Shown here one piece after another: positions 14,248 through 25,000 of a stretch of 64,000 nucleotides of DNA. The translations under genes were made by a program, and so were the position numbers. The notes under the pieces were generated by a model. The model did no database searches and was not told the DNA's origin. It worked only from the letters and a program-made list of their open reading frames with translations. This DNA comes from Mansonella perstans (Eukaryota > Nematoda > Chromadorea > Rhabditida > Onchocercidae). The first letter of the stretch is position 1, and the number at the start of each line of letters is the position of its first letter. The DNA lies in the NCBI GenBank assembly GCA_037074765.1, contig JBAMDO010000027.1, positions 1-64,000 of the forward strand, given 5' to 3'.

Positions 14248-16264
14248 ATGTAAATTTCTCTTCTGGGATTTATTAATAAAAGTATTCAAACTTATCCGAA
14301 AGATCGTTGGTAAATTTACTTAAATTAGACATTTTGTGATAACAACATGGAATGGTAAAGATGAGCGGCACTCGATTACGATCAAGCCTACAAAAATGAC
14401 GTAGAAGTGCTGGCTGAAGATCACCACATCCATGCAATGAAACTACTGCAGTTCGATCATGCTGAAACAATAGCAAGTTCAGAAAAAAACTTCCAAAAGT
14501 CATCGATTATTAAATTTATGTTTTAGCTACGCTAAGATTTCCGATATAAAGCCATTTAAGCGATGAAGAATGCAAATGCAATTGGATGTCCAGCATTTTA
14601 ACTCGTAAAATTCTCAAAAGATCAGGAAACTGTATCACTAGCAATAAGAGTTAAAAGCAAATTCAAACCTCATCTCCCGAAAGAAATTGCAATAGTTTTT
14701 GATCTTCTGTACCATCACAAATGACAGTTAAGCAAATAATTTTGGCGTATGCTGCAAACAGAGATAAAAATATTGAAGACTGACGAAAGTGTATTTCAGG
14801 TTTGCTTTAAAATAGTAATTAAAATTTGCTACTCACCACAGGATTTTCTGGCACGTCGGCAAAACTTTTCATTACAATCGATCCCAAATACCCTACAGTG
14901 CTTTGATAATTGATTGAGCAAATGTCCCTAAACATAACTCATACTGATTAACCGAAATAACACTGGTTTTAAAATTCTGAAAACCAAGAAATTTCAAGCC
15001 AAATTTGGTCGCAAAAATCCTAGATAAGTTAGCATTACCACTGTGATCACCTGCGCAGTCACAGATTGGCTGTCTCATTTAGTATGATCTTTAAATTCGA
15101 ATTGAAATTTGAAATTTACAACGATCTATGTATAAAAGAGTTACCACTCCACATCCAACATCCACGATTCGATTGATACCATAAATTCTACAGTACATCA
15201 GAAGCAAAACTGTGAAGTTTTCAACTTCATGACGTTTTTTGACGGTCATAGAACTGTTCCCTTGGATCAGCGGTGTCGCAAAGTGCGATAAATTATCGGG
15301 TAAAACTGTTGCCAAACAAGAATTGAATAGATGTGTAAATATTTCATTGCTGGTAGCATGAAATTCGAGCAAAGTTTCAGGACAGTACTGAAATCAGATT
15401 TAAGAAATGAACTGAATTAAAACCCTTGGCTTTTTATCAATCTCCTTCGTCGATATCTTCCCTCCTACTACTACAATTATCCATAACCTAGTTCCCATCC
15501 ACTCAAGAATATGAGTACCTCAAAGTTTACTACTGAGTGGGGATTTCAGTAATGACGCAAATGACGTTACAAAGAGCTCTAACTTACATGTTTTACCATT
15601 AGAGTCCTACATTCCTCACCATAGGTTAGCAACAAATACTTAGAAGGTTTCTCCGTCAAGTATTGCAACATCCAGCAGCAATATTAATTTGCTGTTAATC
15701 AACACCATTATCAATTAGATGTAAGATGCAGAGCGTGAAATCTTATAATGAAAGCACTGAGAGTCAAAGGAAGAAGTAAATTCATTCAGTTGAAGTGAAT
15801 TTTATAATTATATAAACAGAGTGACTTACTGGCGTCGGTTTCTGAAAAGGAAAGAAATTGAGCTCTTCGTTGTTCAATCTTTCCAAGTACTGTAGCCACT
15901 AAAATAAGCCACATCTGAGATTTAAAACAAGTTTCTGCTACTGTATCTCCACCAAAAAAAAAAAAAACATATTATTTAAGGATCTGTATTCCCATTCCTA
16001 TTGTTCTGTTTCCAAAAATTAATACACGCAATATCGGATGGAAGCTGTCGCCGAATCAGTGATACGGTTATTCCAGCAAATCTGGATTCTAAGACAGGTG
16101 CTGAAAACGGAAGATTAGAGATGTCTTACATTGCGCGGTATGCGCTCCCACAAATTTTCTGACAAAAACTTGATGTTTGGACAGTCATACAAAAATTTGT
16201 GTTTCAGAATAAAGTCCAAAATATGAGACAGTAGATCAGCATCGCTCCAACTTTCTTGGATCAT
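12805..16264 (-). CDS. METTL25B: METTL25/METTL25B (RRNAD1)-family methyltransferase-like protein
   Basis: Twelve exons join in phase: 16130-16264, 15830-15898, 15145-15387, about 14945-15069, 14837-14892, 14669-14751, 14292-14461, 14073-14108, 13887-13975, 13205-13387, about 13000-13031 and 12805-12960. The product is about 458 aa; the human protein is about 475 aa. Seen: an N-terminal LWERIPRN and WLQYLERL, KKRHEVENF just before SAM motif I (VDVGCG, residues about 143-148), VFGIDCNEKF, LHGCGDLQPALLRHF (about 244-258), PCCYHKM (about 275-281), then FEDV...HLGMDEN and a C-terminal FVLLDRLFFLREHG. All of these occur in the same order in this family. The family has a class I methyltransferase fold, but substrate and activity are not established. 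Odd: motif I and the next block (GNANLSRIF) are separated by an extra 10-15 residues, so the exon 4 start is uncertain. The exon 11 donor is weak. The start Met has an in-frame stop upstream. Confidence 0.9.
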
Positions 16265-17129
16265 CCTTCGATCATACTGCCATCGCTCATTTCAGCACTT
16301 ATAAATCACCTCAAAAATAGAAAAAAGTGACAATGAATTAGTTGAAAACTCTTGAGCATGAATGATCCCATCAAAACGCAATCATCTCACGCTGCGAACT
16401 ACACTGATTTAATCATATTACAGCTTGTATTTTTTGCAATTTCGTCTGATTCCAGTTGCATGCCAATTATATGAAAGAAAAAAGAAAATCCAAATTCGTT
16501 TTAACGACATATTGCTTAAAGTAGAACAGAAAGTGCTTAAAGTAGGACAATTTTTATTTGGAAAAAAACAAAAGTTCGCAAGAGTTGTAACAACTTCAGC
16601 ATTTTCTAGAAGTCATTTCCATAACTTATCCCAAATATCTAACAGACAAACAACAAACCACCAGGACATTTAAGATAATGGAAAATGAGTGATAGGTAAC
16701 GGCTGCCAAGGATAACAAGAAATTAAAAATTACAAAGAGTGAAAAGAAGTACGAAAATTAAAGATCAGAAATTGATACAAAAAAGAAAGTCAAAATTTTT
16801 GAAAAGTACCAAAACCAAAAGATATACATATAATATGAAAGTTTCAATAGACTATGTAGTGACGATCACTCTAATACGAAGACTAATTTTACTTGAATGA
16901 GAATCAATGAAAAATCTTCATATCACATAATCAGCAGCATGGCATCAACAAACCATGACAAAAACAAAATTGGTCACAAATAACGGAATTAATAAATCGA
17001 TGTAATTTTGCATTGTCTAATTCAGCAGTTCAGTAGAGTAAAACTCATCATGAATAATGTTATTGTCATCTTTTACTCATCAAAAATCGTAAAATTTTTG
17101 AAAACGGAGGACTAAAATAACATTATAAA
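16265..17129. other. 865-nt gap between METTL25B-like and TMEM135 genes
   Basis: AT-rich. It should contain the 3' UTR of the TMEM135 homologue and the 5' region of the METTL25B-like gene. A plus-strand open frame at 16425-16673 is Lys/Gln-rich with an internal repeat of CTTAAAGTAG and looks like chance. Confidence 0.55.
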
Positions 17130-20100
17130 TCATGATGGGTTACTGACCATACTCCCATTAAGTGATGTGAACCTTGGATCCAGCTTGGGTATAAAATGCG
17201 GAAACTTCTTCGAAGAATTATAACCAAAGCTATCAAATAAGCGCCTATTCAGTTGCTCAATTCTGAAATCACGTTATGACATACAACATCTCAAGCATTC
17301 AGACTATATTTACAAAAGTCCTACTGAAGACAAGGAGTATTTAGCAGCTCGAGCACAAGTCCAACACTTCAATCTCATAACTCCATTTAACTTACTTAAC
17401 TTATCGGGAATAATGATTAAAAAAACCAAATCCATGCAAAAACAATAATATAAAGGAAATGGTTGACTTATTCAAACAATGATGTAACAAAAACAACTGA
17501 CTTATTTCCTGTAAGCCCAACAAGAAATTTCCAGTAGCCTTCCCTGAGCGTCTGAGGTTCGATGACTGCATTCCATGCAACATAACCAGTCGAAAGCGCG
17601 TAAAGAAATATATCCCCATAAGGTATAATTAGCTTTTTAAAATATGAAAAGTAGAAGCCCTGAAGTACTTTGAGGAATTTAGTTTTGTTCTCCTACTACA
17701 ATTAATTCAGACTTTCTCAACAGCAAGAAAAATGAGAACACCAACCTCTATGAATTTCCAAAATACATACATGGCAATTGAAATATTAGGATAGAAAAAT
17801 AATGATAAACCACCTACTGCACCGCAAAACGATAACGGTGAAGCCTGATTTGTACACCAACTATAGCCACATCGTGAAACCTGAATTAAAACTAACCTTA
17901 ATCAGTTGTAGTCGGATAAATTGGGAAATCAAGCAACCGTCCGATGGTGTCAATTACCCTATTCCTGATAGTGCTTTTTCACATTAGTAAAAGTCGCTAA
18001 GTCTATATGTCCCGTTAGTTTAAAGCTTCATTAAACATTAACTTCCTATTTCAAGTATCCACTCCCTGTTTTCTAGAATAAGAACATATAAACGAATTTC
18101 TGAGAAGAAAACATAAAATACATTGAAAAAAAAAAGTGAAACAAATTATGTTTGATCAAAAAAGAAAATCAAAATAAAGAAAAAATGAACTAATCCAGAC
18201 CTGAAACAATAACGCCAGAAATCCATAAAACAGTGGTAGGCGCAGAGTTTGAAATCTCAAAATACGCCTGATAGACGCAGCTGGCTGACGTATCAGTCCT
18301 TTTCCAATTTTCCAAATCACCATACAGACACTCCAGATAAAGGCTTGAGAAAAATTGTTAAGAAACACCTGGAAATAAATAACACGCTCACAATATGAGA
18401 ATGAATCAATACTTCAAAACTCCTAAATCTGACTTTTGCACCAAAATCCGGGAAAAACTAATGTCTATGAAAATTGTATAACATATTATATACTATTCAT
18501 GGTAATTCTTTGTGTTCCAGTCCTCTCGATCTTTTTTTGTCTCTTCCTCTTATTAGATAATTGATTTGTCTTCGTCTAATTAGATTTCGAGCTAGAAAAT
18601 GGACGATGAGATTTTTAAATCCTAATCTTCATTTGTAAGGATGTAACCTCAATATAATTATAAAAGATAATTACGAAAAAATACCATAATATGATTAAAA
18701 GTTTCCTCTAAGTGTATGAAAAGCTCATATTTCAAATAAGATAATATGAACTGATTTCGTCATCACATGCAAAAATCTTAAGGTCAGTACGCACACGAGA
18801 AAACGCTTATTTAAAGAAAATTAAACAAATAGTATTTTAAAACTGTTTACCTCAATAAATCTGCTAATGCATGAATGCTGATGTCGGCAAAATCGATGTT
18901 TTCGCCATTTTTGTCGCAACATTATCAGAGCAGTTCCGATTGGAGAATACACCCTCTGAATTACTTTATGAGAAAATAAATCTTTCGTTTCATCCATTAA
19001 TAATACATATCTGCAAAGTGAAAGAAAAAAATAAATGATATGCGATTTTTACAAAAAAAAAAAGAAAAAAAATAAATCTGCATGCGAATCTAAGAAAAAA
19101 GAAATCATTAATTCAGATAAGCGCAATCGTAATTTTTAACAAATTCAGGATACAGCATCTCAGCTCATTTAATCAAAAAAAAAAACTAAACATTTTTCTT
19201 TTCCTAACTTTTTTACTGCTAAATAAGGATTAGCTCTCCTTCACTCTCTTTTGTTTTCTTGGTCGTATACAAAATATTATAGTAAACAATAAAACTCGAA
19301 TTACTGCTTTGCCATAAAAATTCAAAATCTCTAAATAAATGTACGGCAGATGCTGGTATAACATAGAAGACAAATCATTCCACATCAGGGAATTTATACC
19401 TCATATTGATTTCGCCCAGATTGTGAGCGTAAAGTTTCCATTTATTTCATCTGCAAACTTCGCTGTCTGTCTGGGCAACTGAATGTTTAACTAAGATTGA
19501 CGAACCAGCAGTGGACCGAACCTGACACTTCGCTGCTGCCATACAGCAACAAACATCTTGCAATACACCACACGTTGGCACTGGTACCAATAGTGCCTAA
19601 CGCCATGATGTAAAATGTTCATTAAATAAATGAAACATACTCAATCGATTTTCTCAAATTGGTGTGAAGCTTATCCTTACAATATAAGTGAAGTAGTCCA
19701 GCAAGTCCAGTACCGAATATAATCACCACACCGTTTGGTATATACTTAAGGTAACCATGATTAACCAACTGACGATAAGCTGTTTCTGATGCCTGAAAGA
19801 ACAATACCTTATTAAAGGCTACCCAGGAGGAGAAAGAGCTTAAAAATAAGTAAGTATACTCCATAATCATCGATGTTATTGCTAGCCAATCAAACTATTC
19901 GTTATTACATATATTAAAAACTGAATGCAAACACTGAGATAAAAAATTAACTAGATTTGGAATGCTTAAGTGATGGAATATACAGTATGAATTGTAGGTA
20001 CTAACATGCGGTAAATGCTTAAACGATGCAAAATAATCGGTTAAATCAAACATTCACATTTTTCAATCCTAGTTTCCCAGAAATCACATTTCTTCCAGGA

Positions 20101-21138
20101 ACATTTCCTCCCATATAAATAATAAATATATATATATATATCTATTGTAAAATCAACCGAACGTTATATGGCAATGGACTTATAGCTCTCCAATTTGTCT
20201 TATAAACTCCTTCCCCTCTTCCACCTCTTCCTAACAAAAGAAAAATCAATACTAAAATTTAGCAGACCAGGTTTGTTGTGTACAAAGCTAATAGTGGCCT
20301 TCTCCTCCGGTTTTCGATGAAAATCGCAAGCAGTGCAGAAATCATCCCATTCATAAAACCAAGTGTTGGAACGGTGTAGAATCCCAATATTTTCCTATAA
20401 TTATATAGAAAAGTATTATTCAGCAACGTCGACAATAAAAGGCTTCAAAATATGAACTGCAATGAAACGCAACTTCCAACGAACCTCAACTGACACATTA
20501 GCCAAAGGAAAATAATTAAATTAGTTGATAAAAAAAAACACGATCGAATTGAATCAGTAAATATTCTACGCCAACGAACTTGTCGTAAATCCTTTGTCGA
20601 AAAGATATCAGTTAACTGAAAAATACTGCTACACTGAAAAGAATTAAATTTAAAACAAATATAAACCTATTTACTTGTCTTGCAAAAGTTTATCATGCTT
20701 TCTCACTTAAGTTTGTGGTGCTTTCGTATGAACGTAAAAAAGACTTCGTATATCCCCATATGAAGCCTACATTCTCATGCTCACTGCCACAGTTCTTTAC
20801 GTAATAAATAAAGTCAGTGGGGTGGGGGGGAAAAAAAAAGTGGAACACTTGCAAAGAAACGGCGCCACTCTTTTGAACAATCTGCTGAATTAATTATTAG
20901 TAATATGATTTCAGTCTAATCAGTGCCTAAAACAGGATTACACTTTACTTCTAATGATCCTTTAACCTACACTGTAAAAAATGAAATAGGTCTTGAAGGC
21001 GAATAACCATCCATCCAACAATGAATCCGCGATAGCGCCGTAACAATTGGGATTCCACGTATGGACCATCTCATAGCATGTCGCTTTATTGATTCTTAAT
21101 CCAAGTGTATCAACTACAAATTTGCTTAATACGCCCAT
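17130..21138 (-). CDS. TMEM135: TMEM135 homologue, peroxisomal/mitochondrial multi-span membrane protein
   Basis: Nine exons, all in consistent phase: 20971-21138, 20485-20615, 20268-20394, 19641-19792, 18851-19010, 18201-18368, 17746-17880, 17502-17659 and 17130-17262. The product is 443 aa; human TMEM135 is 458 aa. Family blocks appear in order: MGVLSKF...CYEMVHTWNPNC at the N-terminus, FKTYFIFYS, FFLSTNLIIFLWLMCQLRK, a loop with ENRRRRPLLALYTTNL, SETAYR...NGVVIIF, CRHQHSCISRFIE, NISIAMYVFWKFIE, PQTLREGYWKFLVGLT and a terminal FPHFIPKLDPRFT. Several hydrophobic spans are visible. In other animals the protein affects peroxisome and mitochondrial dynamics and lipid stores; here that is inferred from family membership. 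A run of nine T in exon 2 (around 20530) is needed to keep the frame. A TTGCAG acceptor-like site lies about 32 nt upstream of the ATG and could serve for a 5' UTR intron or trans-splicing. Confidence 0.93.
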
Positions 21139-21153
21139 TGTTTCCTTACAGCG

Positions 21154-21297
21154 ATGATACCGCTCTGCAATGAATCTGATGAGGTTTCGGATTCGGATGA
21201 AATAACTCTTGCATCAATCAACAGAGACCACATGGATGAATGCAAATACTTCGCTGAAAACTACAATAGCAACAGACTTATAGTCTGTAGCTCTTAA
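21154..21297 (+). CDS. Short plus-strand exon-like ORF (47 aa), doubtful
   Basis: An open frame of 47 codons begins ATGATACCGCTC and ends in TAA. It has a balanced, acidic composition (CNESDEVSDSDEITLASINR) unlike the Lys/Phe/Ile-rich chance ORFs nearby. A good 3' splice site (TTTCCTTACAG) ends at 21151, just before it, so it could be the last exon of a plus-strand transcript running antisense to the TMEM135 homologue. No upstream plus-strand exon was found, so it may be chance or part of the TMEM135 5' region. Confidence 0.25.
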   Translation: MIPLCNESDEVSDSDEITLASINRDHMDECKYFAENYNSNRLIVCSS

Positions 21298-22003
21298 AAC
21301 TATAGTAAAACGTTGTTCTACAACAAACATAATGATTGTGAACGGAGCATTGGATTAGCATTTCCTCTTCTTTTCCGATGTGTCGCCTGTCGCCGGTATT
21401 TTTCTACATTCTCAACACATTTCCCGGTATTTTTCTACACTTCATAATATTGAATAACCACTGAATCTCTGATGTTCCACGTTCTTCCGATGAGAAATCA
21501 GCACCTGGCAGCCCTTAAACCTAAACAACACCACCAAACCAATAAGAAACCCGCACCCCGTATCACCCTATCAACCTCTCTTATACATAGCTAATCGTTT
21601 CCCAAACCTGAACCCACCCGAATAATCACTAACATTTCTCTCCTTCTCTTTCTCCTATTTGCTGCCACAATTGGTATGGAACACTTTCAATTAGTGGATG
21701 TCAGTTTCTTTACATACTATCTCGTTATTTTTCTCCATCTCTCTCATGAACCATTTCAGATCTTTTCCAATCTTCTATCCTATTAAGCATCAATATTCCT
21801 TCTTTTACTCTCATTATCTCTGCTGTCACCATCACTTATGATTTAAGTTCTTATTGAAGAAAAAAAAAGATATAAAATTGTTTGCAATCGCTGAACAGTT
21901 GCTTTTGAACTTGTCCGACATAAATTTTTATATATTTCAAGGCTACAACAGTAAGTACAGTATGATCTATTTAATCCCAGCGTGCAGTTCAAAACATATC
22001 AAA
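21298..22003. other. Non-coding gap upstream of the TMEM135 homologue
   Basis: AT-rich and pyrimidine-rich on the plus strand. It includes two copies of ccggtatttttctaca (around 21393 and 21424). It carries the 3' flank of the Myb-like gene and the 5' flank of the TMEM135 homologue. No ORF is convincing. Confidence 0.5.
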
Positions 22004-25000
22004 TCACGAAATTTTAATTTGTTCCATCGTTTCGTCCAGTATTAAATCCACATCGTTGTCAGGCATTGTTTCATAACGTGTCACCTTAGGCTTTTCATTT
22101 GGCGCGTCATCTAATTCGACATCTGCTTCAACCTGAAAATTCCATTTTCGAAAATTACTAACAGTATTTCGATTTTATTGTACTAATTAAAATCCGTAAC
22201 AGATTGTACAAATGACTAAAAGTGCAATTTAATTTTCAACATTGTAAAGTGGTCTTTAAATGATACCTACCTTCTGTGATGGTTCCGGAATGCACTTTAT
22301 GCTACCAAATGATACTCGTCGTCCGTAATTTTTAGCAGCAGTACGTTCGGGCAAAGGTGAAAGGAAATTATTATCACTCAATTCATTTTCCTTTTTTCCC
22401 ATGCTATTATTATTTCTTGCCTTCATTTCACCGAAATCCGCAATTGTTTTTGGTTTCAGCCCTGAAATTCAATTATTCAAACATATTTTCGAATTTAATT
22501 ATTTAAATATATTTTCAAATTTAATTGTTTAAATATATTTTCGAATTTTCCTAAAAAATTTCCAAGTAGCTACAAATCGCCCAATTGAAAAAAATATTTT
22601 TCATATCAAATGGTGCATCTATCGGGAGGGAGCAAAAGAGAACCGGTGGTTCAACGTTAAGCACAACACGCTTGCACCTGACACTATTGTACAGGTAATT
22701 CTGGTGTAGAATTCTGATAAATAAGAAAAAAAAACTGATCTGGAAATAGTTGTGCCAAATTCAGATGATACAGGATACCCTTATCTCGATAGGCAACTCG
22801 TTGCGAAAGTTCATTCGAGATTAGCACCTGGGTCAGGTTAAATGCCCGAGGAAGAGCATTGCTTTCTGTATAAAAGATGCTACCAAATGGAATGACTCGA
22901 ATCTGCGGAAAAAAAAAACTTGCGCATTAAGGACTATCAGTGATGATATCAGAAGGGAAGTTTCACGAAATGAAAATTCAGAACTACGTCGAACTTCAAC
23001 AGCTATCATCTTCGTCACCTTGGTTTCATCGATATTACTGGGTAACTTTTTTTTTTCATAGCGTAAACTTGTCAAAATCACTTACTACGTATTGTGAGGG
23101 AAATTCGTCGAAGTATTGTATAGCGACCGTTAAAGCAATGGATAAATATGGCCACACGGATTTCATCGGCATCGTATCAAAATTGTCATCCATAATGGCG
23201 TTATCAATTCTACCTGATATCTCTAATATTTCGTGATCAAGTTTTATGATTGCAATCTTAGCCTGAAAACTAGGTTATTTCTGTCAATATTTCATGAAGT
23301 ATATTAGCTAGGATAGCACTCCTAAAAAAAAAAAGGAAACTAGTGATAGGAAAGTAAATTCCTGATGTAGGATTCTAAATCAGCTAAGAGAGTTTCCAGA
23401 ATATCTCTAATCTATTGGAAAAACACTCGTTTCTTTGAAAAAATTTCAACTTGAAAACAAACAGCTTCAATTCTAAAAAGCACTCCATGGCTCCATTCGT
23501 AGTGGTAGTGCCATTTGTAAATATTATTGATCCTTTTCACCAATTCAAACAATTCACTTCTCGTAAAGCAACTTTGAGGAAATGTTATTTTAAATGTTAT
23601 TTGGGCTTCATCCAATCCTGGTAGCGACGTCCAATGTAATGCCTGTAATGACCTCTTATTTTGGAATTTCGTTTGCTTTTTAATAACCACTGGATATGAT
23701 TCAGAATTATCAGTACAAATTTTGTTTTTTTTTTTTTTTTTTTTTTCAAACAAAATAAGTGCATAATCTTATAATACTCAAATTCCAAGTAGCAAAGACG
23801 GTTAATGTGTGGTTTGAAAAAATTGAAACTTAGCAGGAAAAAAATTGAAATATTTTTTTTGCTAATTACCGGTGGCCTTTGGGGAACTGCTGCTATCAAC
23901 TGATGGGTGTATATGCTGGGCGCTTTCCAGCGCAAGATTTTTATGAATTTTTTCTGAAACCAAAAAAAATTGTTATTTAAGAACGATTAAGATTTTCTGA
24001 TCAAAATCTTGCAAATCCTAAAAAACTGCCTCGTAGAAATTTCAAAATTTATGACAGAAGAAGTCTTAGAAACGAATAATATGGAAGAGTAATAAATAAA
24101 TATTCATTGTTAATAAAATAGATGAAAGAAGATTGCTTAAATCACTCAGGCCTGAAGTCAATCAATAAGGTACGTCATCGAGTCCATTTGGTTACTCGGA
24201 AACAAAAGTATCATTCCATAAATCACCTCAAAATCAGTTTCGGAAGATGTAAGGCAATAATATCGTACAGTAGTATTATTGATCCAGTGATTAAGTTTTT
24301 TCACACGTTCTTTCTGAGCCTTTTTACCTTGAAATGCGCTGAAAGCGACAATTTTTATAATAAAATGGAGTGTTTTGATAAGTTTAAAAGGATTGCCTTA
24401 ATTTTGCTTAATTTTTTTATGATTGCCTTAATCACACCAATTATTATTTTTTCATACAGAGATCCGGAAACCTTAATTTTTTAATTTCATCATGCCATAG
24501 TTGTTTTCTGGTGGATAATGATTCCTGAATGGTTGATTCTACAAGTTTTAGCTCTTCATTGCTCCATTTTTGTTTAATAAAAATAATCGGCAGTTTTTCC
24601 TGAAAAACGATGCAAATTATTTTCAAGCTGTTATAAGTATTTGTGCAATTTGATAATTTAATATTTTCAGCAATTTTTCCGGCTGTTACGATTTTTTTTT
24701 TCTTAGTTTTCTCTTGTTTTTTTTTTTTTTTTCAATGAGAAGAGGACTTAGACAATTATGAGACCAGTACAGTAAGGATCTACTTATCTAGTTAAATCGC
24801 ACTTTCAAGGACTCTTCCGTTGCTAAAAACAAATTTATTAAAAATTTGGCGAACGACCGAGACTAAACACAAGTAGTAATCACCTCTTTGTTTATATCAC
24901 CCAGAAAAATTAGCACATACTTCTCCGAGCAGCTTTGTATTTTGTACTTACTTATTGTCTCAAAAAATGTTTTATGAAATTTTCGGAGTGTAAAAAAAAT

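Noticed and set aside
17401..17619. 72-codon minus-strand ORF MGIYFFTRFRLV...
   Set aside because: This is a shifted frame of the TMEM135 exon 17502-17659; the correct frame reads PQTLREGYWKFLVGLT.
22833..23081. 82-codon minus-strand ORF with NIDETKVTKMIAVEVRRSSE
   Set aside because: Treating it as exon would need a 17-nt intron at the T10 run to reach the next exon. A single 183-nt intron from GTA/GTAAGTG at 23085 to TTTCCGCAG at 22903 joins the flanking exons in phase, so this ORF is most likely intronic.
22940..23236. 98-codon plus-strand ORF
   Set aside because: It is the complement of the Myb-like gene exon at 23086-23262, whose minus frame has phased splice sites and better composition.
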